Shown: positions 40,778-48,595, counted from the first letter of the stretch. The stretch is DNA of 64,000 bases from Elusimicrobia bacterium GWA2_61_42 (GCA_001799615.1 MGTU01000004.1:145914-209913); one strand, 5' to 3'. Program-made: numbers and translations. Notes: generated from the sequence alone by a model not told the origin.

Positions 40778-41263
40778 ATGAAGAAAGAAAAAAAACTCAG
40801 GATCTTTATCGACGGCGGCTCGCGCGGCAACCCCGGCCACGGCGCCTGCGGGGCGGTCTTTTACGGCGCTTCCGGCGCGGTGCTGAGCGAGGAAGGGAAA
40901 TACCTCGGGCGCTGCACCAATAATTTCGCCGAATACAGCGGGCTCAGGCTGGCGCTGGCCTCCGCGGCCCGCATCGGGGCCGAAGAGCTGGAGATCTTCT
41001 CCGACTCGGAGCTGCTGGTAAAGCAGTACAACGGGGAGTATCGCGTAAAGGACGCGGCCCTGGCCTCCATGATGGAGGTCATCCGTACGGCCGCCGCGGG
41101 TTTCAAGGCGGTTTCACTGGCCCACGTGCCGCGCGCCAAAAACAAGGAAGCCGACAGGCTGGTGAACCGGATCCTGGACAACGCCCGCCACGCGGCGCCG
41201 GCGCTGGATAAAACTCTGGCCGAGGAGAACGCTCCCGCCTCCAAACAGGCGGAGCTATTTTAA
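40778..41263 (+). CDS. Ribonuclease HI-like protein
   Basis: The 161-residue product begins at the ATG 4 bp after the zinc-ribbon gene. Motifs of the RNase H fold are visible: FIDGGSRGNPG (first Asp), NNFAEYSGLRLAL (Glu), IFSDSELLVKQYNG (Asp) and KNKEADRLVN (Asp). It belongs to the RNase HI-like group that lacks the basic protrusion of E. coli RnhA. A Lys/Ala-rich C-terminal tail follows. It is likely to remove RNA from RNA-DNA hybrids. Confidence 0.87.
   Translation: MKKEKKLRIFIDGGSRGNPGHGACGAVFYGASGAVLSEEGKYLGRCTNNFAEYSGLRLALASAARIGAEELEIFSDSELLVKQYNGEYRVKDAALASMMEVIRTAAAGFKAVSLAHVPRAKNKEADRLVNRILDNARHAAPALDKTLAEENAPASKQAELF
41231..41261 (+). terminator. Terminator-like hairpin at the end of the RNase H gene
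   Basis: GCTCCCGCCT (41231-41240) pairs with AGGCGGAGC (41247-41255) with one bulge, followed by TATTTT. It overlaps the last codons of the RNase H gene and ends about 6 bases before the RNase P RNA, so it may separate the mRNA from rnpB; TATTTT may also serve as the rnpB -10. Confidence 0.45.
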
Positions 41264-41266
41264 TTT

Positions 41267-41637
41267 AGACCGCGGATGGAGGGCCGCTCTTCCCGCAAGG
41301 GAGGGGAGGAACTTCCGAACTTCACAGGGCAGGGTGCCGGTTCAAAGCCGTTAAGCGGCCATAGGCCGGGAGGCGGGGGCGACATCCCCCGTCGACGGAT
41401 AGCGCCACAGAGAACATACCGCCCGCAAGGGTAAGGGTGAAAAGGTGCGGTAAGAGCGCACCGCGCGCCGGGAGACCGGCGCGGCAGGGCAAGCCCCTCC
41501 TGAAGCAAGGCTAAAATTGCGCCTGGACTGCCCGTCCATCCCCCTCCGGGGGGAGGCGCAGAGTAAGCCGCAAAAGATAAATGGTCCTCCAAGCGCCGCA
41601 AGGCGCCGGACAGAATTCGGGGTATAGTCCGCGGTCT
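41267..41637 (+). ncRNA. rnpB: RNase P RNA (bacterial A type)
   Basis: The ends AGACCGCGGA (41267-41276) and TCCGCGGTCT (41628-41637) form the P1 helix. Conserved cores are present in order: GAGGAACTTCCG near 41306, CACAGGGCAGGGTGCCGG, CCACAGAGAACATACC (41405-41420), GGTAAGGGTGAAAAGGTGCGGTAAGAGCGCACC, AAGCAAGG and GACAGAATTCGGGGTATAGT at the 3' end. At about 371 nt it has the usual length. It matures tRNA 5' ends with RnpA. Confidence 0.97.
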
Positions 41638-41647
41638 AAAAAGTTTC

Positions 41648-41779
41648 GGACTTGCCACGGGGACCAGAACGCAAAACGCGTTCGGCCACACCGTGGCCTC
41701 ACTCGGTATTCGCCCGCCGCGCTTATGCAAGCGGCGGGCTCACCGACGGTTTTGCTAACCTGGTCCCCGCGGCAAGTCC
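41648..41779 (+). repeat. Folded repeat element, copy 1
   Basis: This 132-bp unit closes on itself: GGACTTGCC/GGCAAGTCC (9 bp), CGGGGACCAG/CTGGTCCCCG (10 bp) and GCAAAAC/GTTTTGC (7 bp) form one long stem, and the inside holds two hairpins (GGCCAC-ACC-GTGGCC at 41684-41698; CCCGCCGC...GCGGCGGG after it). It begins 10 bp after rnpB. Two related units lie at 43225 and 43435. The stem sequences differ between copies while pairing is kept, and CACACCGTG, GCAAGC and TTTTGCTAACC are constant. No known family is recognised. Confidence 0.75.
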
Positions 41780-41807
41780 TCCACAGGGCTAATATAAGGA
41801 GCAGCTT

Positions 41808-42080
41808 ATGGATTCGTTTGGGCAGAAGGTGCCTGAGATAAAATATTCTTCGGACGCCAATGAGATACCGTGGGAAGACGCGGTGGTCTGGACCAGCATG
41901 CCGCGCGTGGGGCCCAGGGTTTACGAGTGGCTGGAGTCTTCTCATATCCGCTACGTTTCCTGGACCAACGGCATCGTCAATATCATGCCCGAGAACGACT
42001 CCATCCTCAGCGATAAGTGCCAGTGCATGGTGCTGCCGTCGGCTTTTGTATGGGTGGGGAAGAACGTAAAAGTGGCCTGA
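41808..42080 (+). CDS. Hypothetical protein, 90 residues
   Basis: The frame starts at an ATG with AAGGAG seven bases upstream and ends at 42080. The sequence has no signal peptide and no motif that I recognise; it is rich in aromatic residues (five Trp) and has an internal TSMPRVGPRVYEWLESSHIRYVSWTNGIVNIMPEN segment that looks like a compact alpha/beta fold. It stands between repeat copy 1 and a secreted-protein gene. Good ribosome site and codon use support a real gene. Confidence 0.65.
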   Translation: MDSFGQKVPEIKYSSDANEIPWEDAVVWTSMPRVGPRVYEWLESSHIRYVSWTNGIVNIMPENDSILSDKCQCMVLPSAFVWVGKNVKVA

Positions 42081-42183
42081 CCGGCCCTGGAGCCGCCGGG
42101 GCTGAAGTCGGGGGCCTAAATAAGGTAAAATATAGGTATTAGCCCTTAAGTAGGGGGGGACTATGTCGGAGGTAAAAAGCATA

Positions 42184-43122
42184 ATGAATAAAGTTATCTT
42201 AGCCGCGGTTGTTTCTTTCGGCCTGCTGGCCGGCGCAAATGCCCAGATGGATTTCAACCAGGGCGTCAGCGTGGATCAGTTCATCTCCCAGGCCAATAAC
42301 CAGGACCTGGTCATACCCCGCCCCATAGCGGGTTTCTCACGCTACACGCGCGATTGCGCCCGCTTCTCGTTCGGCCCCAGCGATGCCGCCCTGGAGAGCG
42401 AAAAAGTATGGCTGCGCAGCACCGAATATATTCAGGAATGCCACACGCAGTACGTGCAGCAGTGCCACACCGTAATGGTGCCCGGCCCCAACGGCACCCA
42501 GGTGCCCACCCAGCAGTGCCACTCCGTGCCCGTGCAGAACTGCTACGAGCGCCCCGGCCAGAGCTGGAGCCAGACCGGCCAGATCAAGGTCGAAGCCCGC
42601 AAGCTGTTCCCCTGGGAACGCGAGAGCTTCGAAGTCTGCCTTGAGGGTCCCTGGATGAGCCTGTACATCAACGAGGCCGGCTACAAGTACACCGCCCGCC
42701 GCGTCGGCGACTACAACACGGTCTACGAACTTGCCCCCCAGTACAAGGTGGCCATGAAAGCGGACGAGAACGGCCTGAACTACGGCTCTTTCTCCTACGC
42801 CGACGGCAAATACACCTTCGTCGTTAACGACAAATGGGCCAAGGAATACGCCGGCGAGAAGGTCGCCATAAAGATCGACCTCTACAAAGACAACGCCTTC
42901 TTCTTCGACGGCTATAAAGGCTCGAAGGAATTCACCTTCGACGTCGCCGAAGGCTACACGATGACCTTCACCGAGAAGGACCTCGAGCAGCCCGCGGTCG
43001 AAGAGAACAACGACTTCCGCGGCGCCAAGAAGTACTACCTTAAGTGGGGCTTCAAGCGCGTGGGCGCCATCTCGAAAGACAACTTCATGAAGAAAGACAA
43101 GACCCCCGTCATCGAGAAATAA
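42184..43122 (+). CDS. Secreted protein with a Gln/Cys-rich segment
   Basis: With the ATG at 42184 (GGAGGT upstream; the ATG at 42163 is seven codons earlier) the 312-residue protein begins with a signal peptide ending GANAQ. A segment near residues 80-120 repeats Q-C-H/Y patterns (QECHTQYVQQCHTVM, TQQCHSVPVQNCYERPG), likely disulfide-forming outside the cytoplasm. The rest is beta-rich (YKYTARRVGDYNTVYELAPQYKVAMK; YADGKYTFVVNDKWAKEYAG). No family is recognised. A clear intrinsic terminator follows. Confidence 0.72.
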   Translation: MNKVILAAVVSFGLLAGANAQMDFNQGVSVDQFISQANNQDLVIPRPIAGFSRYTRDCARFSFGPSDAALESEKVWLRSTEYIQECHTQYVQQCHTVMVPGPNGTQVPTQQCHSVPVQNCYERPGQSWSQTGQIKVEARKLFPWERESFEVCLEGPWMSLYINEAGYKYTARRVGDYNTVYELAPQYKVAMKADENGLNYGSFSYADGKYTFVVNDKWAKEYAGEKVAIKIDLYKDNAFFFDGYKGSKEFTFDVAEGYTMTFTEKDLEQPAVEENNDFRGAKKYYLKWGFKRVGAISKDNFMKKDKTPVIEK

Positions 43123-43140
43123 CTCTCCCTGACCCGAAAA

Positions 43141-43173
43141 ATACCCGCCCTTCACCCGGCGGGTATTTTTTTG
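43141..43173 (+). terminator. Intrinsic terminator
   Basis: ATACCCGCC (43141-43149) pairs perfectly with GGCGGGTAT (43158-43166), followed by a run of seven T. It lies 18 bp after the stop of the secreted-protein gene. Confidence 0.9.
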
Positions 43174-43224
43174 TTCCGAAGATAAGAATGGCCTTTGGGT
43201 AATAGGGCCGCAGGATGCCCAGTC

Positions 43225-43360
43225 GGGGCCTGTCAAGGGGGCCGGAACGCAAAAACGGCGTCGCGCACACCGTGCGCGCGCCTCCCGCTCTCGGCCTCGG
43301 CGCTGCGCAAGCCTCGGCCTCCGAGAGGGTTTTGCTAACCCGGCCCCCTCGCCAGGCCCC
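43225..43360 (+). repeat. Folded repeat element, copy 2
   Basis: A 136-bp unit with the same plan as copy 1: GGGGCCTG/CAGGCCCC, GGGGGCCGG/CCGGCCCCC and GCAAAA/TTTTGC outer pairing, an inner GCGCAC-ACC-GTGCGC hairpin and a second GC-rich hairpin with GCGCAAGC in the loop region, ending GGTTTTGCTAACC. Same orientation as copy 1. Confidence 0.75.
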
Positions 43361-43434
43361 TCCGGGTTACTGAACGTAGGAATAATTTCTTTCATTTTAC
43401 GGCCCAAAAAATAACCAGCTTGTGCTAAACCGGA

Positions 43435-43571
43435 GGGGGCGGACGGGGGGACCGGGTTAGCAAAACCCTGCCGGAGCCCGACGCTTGCGTAAGCGCGGAG
43501 GGCGAGGCGGGGAGTGGCGAGCACGGTGTGCGAGACCACGTTTTTGCGTTCCGGTCCCCCTGGCCGCCCCC
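43435..43571 (-). repeat. Folded repeat element, copy 3 (inverted)
   Basis: A 137-bp unit in the opposite orientation. Read on the minus strand it begins GGGGGCGG, continues ACCGGAACGCAAAAACG, has the CACACCGTG hairpin loop and ends GGGTTTTGCTAACCCGG, pairing GGGGGCGG with CCGCCCCC at the far end. It is the mirror partner of copy 2 in the composite repeat. Confidence 0.75.
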
Positions 43572-43625
43572 GACTGGGCTATCCTGCGGCCCTATTACCC
43601 AAAGTTATCAGCTCTTCAGCCTGAA

Positions 43626-43654
43626 AAGACAGTCAGGAATTATATTTGTATAAT
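43626..43654 (+). promoter_or_regulatory. Promoter of the PLP-enzyme gene
   Basis: A perfect TATAAT at 43649-43654 lies 17 bp after AAGACA (43626-43631), a partial -35. It directly follows the composite repeat, and the predicted start near 43661 gives a 34-nt leader with GGAGG before the ATG. Confidence 0.65.
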
Positions 43655-43694
43655 TGAGATAAGATTTTCGCGAAGAATATACGGAGGAACCTCA

Positions 43695-45143
43695 ATGGCC
43701 AAGCTTAAAGTTAATTCTGCGATAGTGAAGAAGAATGCCGCCCTGTGCAGGAAGCGCGGGATCGTGATGCCCACTTTCGCCCAGATGAAGGACCCTTCCC
43801 TCATTTCGGATAAAACAAAGAAAGCCCTCAAGCCCGTCGGCCTCTGGGATATCAATCCCGTCAACCTTTTCCGCATCAACTGGCACAACGACCACAAGAC
43901 CGGCACCTTCGGCGCCGTCAACATGCTGGAGATCCCCAAAGAGATCACCGGCATAGACGCCCGCGTGATCGGCATCGTCGGCAAATACTTCCCCACCGGC
44001 GCGCACAAAGTGGGCGCGGCTTACGGCTGCCTGGCCCCCCGCATGGTCACCGGCGAGTTCGACGCGCAGGCGCAGAAAGCCGTCTGGCCCTCCACCGGCA
44101 ACTACTGCCGCGGCGGCGCCTTCGATTCAAAGCTGCTGGGCACCACGCCCGTGGCCATCCTGCCCGAGGGCATGTCTAAAGAGCGCTTCGACTGGCTCAA
44201 AGAGATAGGCTCCGAGGTCATCGCCACGCCCGGCACCGAAAGCAACGTAAAAGAAATTTACGACAAGTGCTGGGAGATCAAGAAGACCCGCAAAGACTGC
44301 GTCATCTTCAATCAGTTCGAAGAGATGGGCAACCCGACGTGGCATTACCACGTCACAGGCTCCGCCCTCGAGGAAGCCTTCAACGCCATAAAGGGCCCCA
44401 AGAGCCGCCTGGCCGCCTTCACCTCCGCCACCGGCTCCGCCGGCACCATAGCCGCCGGCGACTACTTGAAGAAGAAGTTCCCCGGCATGAAGATCACCGC
44501 CTCCGAGGCCCTGCAGTGCCCTACGATACTTTCCAACGGCTTCGGCGAGCACCGCATAGAGGGCATCGGCGATAAGCACATCCCGTGGGTGCACAACGTC
44601 CGCAACACCGACGTGATCACCGCCATAGACGACGAGGCCTGTGTGCGCATAGCCCGCCTCTTCAACGAGCCCGAGGGTAAGAAGGTGCTGGCCCAGTACG
44701 GCGTGAAGAAAGAGGTCATTGAGAAACTCAGCCTGCTCGGTTTCTCCGGCATCTCCAACCTGCTGTCTGCCATCAAGACCGCCAAGTATTATGAGCTGGG
44801 CAAGGACGACGTCGTCGTCACCGTGTTCACCGACTCCATGGACCTTTACGGCTCACGTATCAAGGAGATGGAGAAGGAAATGGGCAAGTACACCCGCGAG
44901 AACGCGCTGGTGGACTTTGAACGCCGCCTGCTGGGCGAGAGCGTCAACTACATGAAGGAGCTCACCTATACCGACCGTAAGGCCGTGCATAACCTTAAGT
45001 ACTTCACCTGGATAGAGCAGCAGGGCCGCACTTCCGACGAGCTGCGCCAGCTGTGGGACCCGGCCTACTGGGACGAGACCTTTGGCATGGTAGAGGAATA
45101 CGACAAACTGATAGAAGCTTTCAACCGGGAAGTGGGACTGTAA
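43695..45143 (+). CDS. PLP-dependent enzyme, cysteine synthase-like fold
   Basis: From the ATG after ACGGAGGAACCTCA the product has 482 residues; the in-frame extension to 43485 is repeat DNA and is rejected. It has the fold-type-II features: GAHKVGAAYG with the PLP lysine Lys105, a substrate loop STGNYCRGG, and the phosphate-binding loop SATGSAGT. It is longer than CysK (about 310) and resembles large CysK-like 'PLP-dependent beta-subunit' proteins. The exact reaction (beta-replacement, beta-elimination or threonine synthase-like) cannot be fixed from sequence. It is followed after 1 bp by the CpXC gene. Confidence 0.8.
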   Translation: MAKLKVNSAIVKKNAALCRKRGIVMPTFAQMKDPSLISDKTKKALKPVGLWDINPVNLFRINWHNDHKTGTFGAVNMLEIPKEITGIDARVIGIVGKYFPTGAHKVGAAYGCLAPRMVTGEFDAQAQKAVWPSTGNYCRGGAFDSKLLGTTPVAILPEGMSKERFDWLKEIGSEVIATPGTESNVKEIYDKCWEIKKTRKDCVIFNQFEEMGNPTWHYHVTGSALEEAFNAIKGPKSRLAAFTSATGSAGTIAAGDYLKKKFPGMKITASEALQCPTILSNGFGEHRIEGIGDKHIPWVHNVRNTDVITAIDDEACVRIARLFNEPEGKKVLAQYGVKKEVIEKLSLLGFSGISNLLSAIKTAKYYELGKDDVVVTVFTDSMDLYGSRIKEMEKEMGKYTRENALVDFERRLLGESVNYMKELTYTDRKAVHNLKYFTWIEQQGRTSDELRQLWDPAYWDETFGMVEEYDKLIEAFNREVGL

Positions 45144-45144
45144 A

Positions 45145-45789
45145 ATGGCGACCAAGGGCGTCTTCAGGGTCGAGTGTCCCCACTGCGGGGAGGGGTTCGA
45201 CGCGGATTTCTGGACCGTGGTCCGCGGGGACCGCGACCACGACGTGAAAGAACTCATTCTTAGCGGCGAGTTCGACCTGCTGGTCTGCCCCCATTGCGAG
45301 GAGATGGTGCAGCACGAGGAGCCTTTCCTCTACATCGACCCGCCCAAGGACCTGCTGGCTTTCGTGATGCCCGAGTCCTACGAGTCCGATAAAGAGAAGT
45401 GGATAGCGCGCATGAACGCGGACTATGAACCCGTTAAGGCTTCCCTTTTCGCCGGCCAGGGGCTGACCGCGGCCCCGCTGTATCTGTTCGGCCTGGGCCA
45501 GCTGTCCGCCAGGCTGGCCGATGACAGGGACCGCGAGGAAGAGACCGAAGTAATGGAATTCATGGCCCGCGAGGAAGGCCTGAAGCTGCTGCCGGTAAAC
45601 CCGGTGGCCGCCCGCGAGCTGGACCTGCCTTTCAGCCTCCCCATGCCGGCCGGCCTCTTCAGCCGCGCCGCGGCCTTGAAGGCCGCCGAGGGCCTGTTCG
45701 CCAGGAACGACGCCCTGCCCCGCCTGAAGAACCTGGTGGGCGCCCTTAAAACCGGTAAAGACGACACCATCCCCTTCGTAAAGATCTGA
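45145..45789 (+). CDS. CpXC-domain protein
   Basis: The 214-residue protein has two CPxC motifs, ECPHCGEGFDADFWTVV and LVCPHCEEMVQHEEPFLYID, separated by about 35 residues: the CpXC pattern, probably one zinc site. The rest is helical and acidic. Its function is unknown in the family. It follows the PLP enzyme by 1 bp and its TGA overlaps the ATG of the nucleotidyltransferase by one base, so the three are co-translated. Confidence 0.8.
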   Translation: MATKGVFRVECPHCGEGFDADFWTVVRGDRDHDVKELILSGEFDLLVCPHCEEMVQHEEPFLYIDPPKDLLAFVMPESYESDKEKWIARMNADYEPVKASLFAGQGLTAAPLYLFGLGQLSARLADDRDREEETEVMEFMAREEGLKLLPVNPVAARELDLPFSLPMPAGLFSRAAALKAAEGLFARNDALPRLKNLVGALKTGKDDTIPFVKI

Positions 45790-46676
45790 TGCTCCTGAGC
45801 CCGCTCAACGACCTGCCGCTCCTGCAGAAGGCCGCGTCCCTGGCGGACGCCGCCGGGCTGGAGCTCTACGCCGTGGGCGGCTGCGCCCGCGACTGGGCGC
45901 TGGGGCGCGCCAGCGCCGACGTGGATTTTCTGCTCAGCGGGGACGCCGCGCCCGTAGTGGCCGGCCTGGAAAAAGAATACGGCGGCCGCCACCAGAAGTT
46001 CGTGCCTTTCCTTACCGTCAGGTTCTTCTCCGCCGAAGGCCGCCGCCTGGATTTCGCCAGGTTCCGCAAAGAAACCTATGCCAGGCCCGCCGCCCTGCCC
46101 GCGGTGGAGCCGGCCGCTTCCGCGGCCCAGGACCTGGAGCGCCGCGACTTCGCCTGCAACGCCATGGCCGTGCGCCTCAACGGCCCGGACGCCTTTACCC
46201 TGCTGGACCCTTTTAAAGGCCTGGCCGACGTGAAGGCCGGGCTGGTCCGCGTGCTGCACGGCAGGAGTTTCGAGGACGACCCTACCCGTATTTTCCGCGC
46301 GGCGCGTTTTGCCGGCCGCTTCGGCTGGCAGCTGGACGCCGTAACGCTGGAGCTGGCGCTGGCCGCCGTAAAGGCCGGCCTGCCCGGTTTGCTCAGCCGC
46401 GAAAGGCTGCGCAATGAGCTGGTAAAGCTCTTGTCGGAGGCCGACCCGCTGCCGGCGCTCGGGCTCCTGAAAGAGCTGGGCGCGCTTTCTTTCCTGCACC
46501 CGGCTTTCGTCTTCCCCTCTTCGCTTAAGGCGCTTCCCGGCTTCCGTGAGCGGCTGGCCGCGATAGCCGGCCTGATGGGGCCCGACGGCGGCGCCTTTCT
46601 GGCCAGCCTGAAATTCTCTAAAAACGAAACCGCCGCCCTGGCAAAACTGGCCCAAGAGCCGAAGCTTCGGGATTAG
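45789..46676 (+). CDS. CCA-adding/poly(A) polymerase-type nucleotidyltransferase
   Basis: The 295-residue protein shows the class II nucleotidyltransferase head: AVGGCARDWALGRASADVDFLL with the catalytic Asp pair DVD, the LDFARFRKETYA segment, RRDFACNAMAV, DPFKGLADVKAGLVRVLH and FEDDPTRIFRAARFAGRFGW. It is shorter than typical CCA enzymes (about 400 residues), lacking the C-terminal tRNA-binding region, so it may be a CC- or A-adding member or a compact form. A bidirectional terminator follows. Confidence 0.85.
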   Translation: MLLSPLNDLPLLQKAASLADAAGLELYAVGGCARDWALGRASADVDFLLSGDAAPVVAGLEKEYGGRHQKFVPFLTVRFFSAEGRRLDFARFRKETYARPAALPAVEPAASAAQDLERRDFACNAMAVRLNGPDAFTLLDPFKGLADVKAGLVRVLHGRSFEDDPTRIFRAARFAGRFGWQLDAVTLELALAAVKAGLPGLLSRERLRNELVKLLSEADPLPALGLLKELGALSFLHPAFVFPSSLKALPGFRERLAAIAGLMGPDGGAFLASLKFSKNETAALAKLAQEPKLRD

Positions 46677-46686
46677 GCGGCTTGCG

Positions 46687-46721
46687 GCAAAAAAAAGCCC
46701 GCCGAAGCGGGCTCTTTTTTT
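46687..46721. terminator. Bidirectional intrinsic terminator
   Basis: AGCCCGC (46696-46702) and GCGGGCT (46707-46713) around a CGAA loop are flanked by an A run on the left and a T run on the right. It serves the CCA-type gene on the plus strand and the REC-REC gene on the minus strand, which end towards each other. Confidence 0.9.
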
Positions 46722-46731
46722 ACCTGGGCGT

Positions 46732-47544
46732 TCAGCAGGTGGTCTTCTGTATCATCAGGCGGGCCTTTATGATCTCGGCCAGCATCTCCAGGTTGATAGG
46801 CTTCTGTATATAATCGAAAGCCCCGGAGTTCAGGCAGGCCTTGGCCACGTCTTCGTCTTCATTGCCGGTTATCATGGCGACCCCGGTACCGGGCAGGCCG
46901 GCGTGCAGCTGCCTGAGCACTTCAAGGCCGTCCTTCCCAGGCATAAAAATATCCAGCAGGGCTATGTCCGGCTTGCGCTCCAGGGCCAGCCGCAGGGCCT
47001 TCGCCCCGTCTTCCGCCACCAGCACTTCGTAGCCGGCCGCGGTCAGGAACCGGCTCAGCACGTTGCAGATGGCCGCGTCGTCGTCCGCCACCAGCAGCAG
47101 GCCTTTGGACGGCGCGGGCGGAAGCGGCTGCGGGTGCCGGCGCTCTATGGCGGCGGCGGGGGGCGCCGTTTTAACGCCCAGGATCCTGTCCACTTCCATG
47201 AGCACGTTGGACAGGCCGTCGCCCTTGGAAAGAAAAGAGGAGGCGCCGTCGCGCAGGTAGGCTTCGCCGTCTTCGGGGGCGTCGTAGCCCGTCAGTATGA
47301 TCACCGGGACCAGTTTGGAGAGCTCGCGGATCTTTTGCAGCACGACCGAGCCCGTCATTACCGGCAGGTCGCGGTCCAGGATCACCAGGCCGGGCTGGTT
47401 GTTCTTGAAGGCGAGTACGCCGTTGCCGCCGTCGGAGGCGGTAAAGACCTGGTGGCCGGCGCGCGAAAGAAAAACCGTCAGCGCGTCGCGCACTATGCCG
47501 TCGTCGTCAATGATAAGTATTTTAGCCATGGTCTTGTTAGTCAT
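46732..47544 (-). CDS. Response regulator with two receiver domains
   Basis: The 270-residue protein consists of two receivers joined by a Pro-rich linker (about residues 123-145). The first has ILIIDDDG, VILDRDLP (acceptor Asp) and LSKGD; the second has VADDDAA, IALLDIFMPGKDG and IQKPIN. There is no output domain, so it would act by phosphotransfer or protein binding. ATG codons at 47544 and 47529 are both possible; TATAAT lies a few bases upstream of the first. It is the last gene of the minus-strand signalling locus, 34 bp after the GGDDF gene. Confidence 0.85.
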   Translation of the reverse strand: MTNKTMAKILIIDDDGIVRDALTVFLSRAGHQVFTASDGGNGVLAFKNNQPGLVILDRDLPVMTGSVVLQKIRELSKLVPVIILTGYDAPEDGEAYLRDGASSFLSKGDGLSNVLMEVDRILGVKTAPPAAAIERRHPQPLPPAPSKGLLLVADDDAAICNVLSRFLTAAGYEVLVAEDGAKALRLALERKPDIALLDIFMPGKDGLEVLRQLHAGLPGTGVAMITGNEDEDVAKACLNSGAFDYIQKPINLEMLAEIIKARLMIQKTTC

Positions 47545-47578
47545 TATATTATAAAAAGCAACGGCGCGCCCGCGCGCT

Positions 47579-48517
47579 TCAGTCCAGCCTGCGGTCCTTC
47601 AGGTAGACGCTGCCGGTCCTGTCCTTCAGACCTTTCAGGTATTTCTTGATCTCCGAGGCTATGTCCACTATTTTGGCGTAATGGTCCAGGGTGCGCTGCT
47701 CGTTGGTGGCCAGGGCGATGGTCAGCGTCATCAGCGGGAACTGGCGGACATTGCCGGCCCGGTCCTTGGCGGTGATGAAGCCGCGCTCGCGGTCCTCGCG
47801 GTTGTACAGCTTGGGCGCCAGCGCGTCGAACCGGGCGGCCACGGCGGCGGCTATTTCCTCGCTCCTGGCCGGGGCGGCCATCATCACGAAGTCGTCCCCG
47901 CCCACGTGGCCCACAAAAACGTCCTCGGCGGGAAAGGCGTTCTGCACGTCGGTGAGCAGGGCGGCGGCCTGCTTGATGGCGTTGTCGCCGTTGAGGTAGC
48001 CGTAATTGTCGTTGAAGGCCTTGAAATTATCTATGTCTATGTAGAAGAAAGCCAGCGGGGCGGCCGTCTTTATGCGGCTGGCGGCTTCCTCCTCTATGGC
48101 GGGGCCCCCGGGCAGGAAGGTCAGCGGGTTGGCCGCCAGCATGCGGCGGGTGCGGCGGCTGGCGCTCTCTATCCTGGCCGCCAGTTCCACCGGGTTGAAC
48201 GGCTTGGAAACGAAGTCGTCGGCGCCCAGCCCGAATTCGGCGGCCTGTTCCATGGGGCCGCTGTCGCCGCTGATGATGATAATGGGGATCGTGGCCAGGC
48301 GGGAGTCCTTGCGCAGCCGGCCCAGCAGCTCCCGGCCGCCCATGCGGGGCATGTTCAGGTCCAGCAGTATCACGTCGGGGGCCTGGGCGGCTATGCTTTC
48401 CAGGGCCTTTACGCCGTCTTCGGCGGCTACCACTTCCCAGTCCGTGCCCGCGAAAATGCGGGTGATTATGCGGTGAAAAGTTTTGTCGTCGTCGGCTACC
48501 AGAAGTTTCCTGTTCAT
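47579..48517 (-). CDS. Response regulator with GGDEF-type (GGDDF) output domain
   Basis: The 312-residue protein has a receiver (LLVADDDK; VILLDLNMPRMGG; DFVSKPF) and a C-terminal diguanylate-cyclase fold: FFYIDIDNFKAFNDNYGYLNGD for metal/nucleotide binding and HVGGDDFVMM at the active site. The canonical site is GG[D/E]EF; here the Glu is Asp, so activity is uncertain and it could be an enzyme with altered output or a binding protein. It is expressed from a promoter with four 11-bp direct repeats (48552-48595), with AAGGGGG as ribosome site. Confidence 0.87.
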   Translation of the reverse strand: MNRKLLVADDDKTFHRIITRIFAGTDWEVVAAEDGVKALESIAAQAPDVILLDLNMPRMGGRELLGRLRKDSRLATIPIIIISGDSGPMEQAAEFGLGADDFVSKPFNPVELAARIESASRRTRRMLAANPLTFLPGGPAIEEEAASRIKTAAPLAFFYIDIDNFKAFNDNYGYLNGDNAIKQAAALLTDVQNAFPAEDVFVGHVGGDDFVMMAAPARSEEIAAAVAARFDALAPKLYNREDRERGFITAKDRAGNVRQFPLMTLTIALATNEQRTLDHYAKIVDIASEIKKYLKGLKDRTGSVYLKDRRLD

Positions 48518-48541
48518 AACGCCCCCTTACCTGACATTGAT

Positions 48542-48595
48542 ATTCTATCAGGGCGGGCTACTATATAGTTCAGGCGGAGTTCAGATTTTCCTCAA
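48542..48595 (-). promoter_or_regulatory. Promoter A: four 11-bp units plus -10
   Basis: Read on the minus strand, units start TTGAG, CTGAA, CTGAA and AGTAG at exact 11-bp steps (48595 down to 48552), followed after 4 bases by TAGAAT (48547-48542). No normal -35 is present; the repeats occupy its place, as for PhoB/OmpR-activated promoters. It precedes the REC-GGDDF gene by 25 bases from the -10. The layout is base-for-base the same as at 51443, 55875 and 56192. Confidence 0.72.

Larger units (their letters stand above)
43193..43604. repeat. 412-bp composite inverted repeat carrying two folded elements
   Basis: The outer arms 43193-43228 and 43568-43604 are reverse complements with only a single-base gap in about 36 bp (CTTTGGGTAATAGGGCCG at the left tip). 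Inside, repeat copies 2 and 3 face opposite ways around a 74-bp unique centre (43361-43434). Together with flanks this explains the whole 572-bp gap 43123-43694, apart from the terminator and the promoter of the next gene. Confidence 0.8.

Noticed and set aside
41648..43571. Folded repeats as integron attC sites
   Set aside because: The ends (AACGCAAAAC / TTTTGCTAACC) do not match the RYYYAAC/GTTRRRY core sites, and there is no integrase gene or cassette array.
43485..43694. N-terminal extension of the PLP enzyme and similar Arg/Cys-rich short frames at 41260-41730 and 42337-43539
   Set aside because: They translate the folded repeats (for example CARPRFCVPV) and lack ribosome sites; the true starts follow the repeats.
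45789..46676. Assignment of the nucleotidyltransferase as a complete CCA-adding enzyme
   Set aside because: At 295 residues it lacks the usual C-terminal region; only the general head-domain family can be supported.
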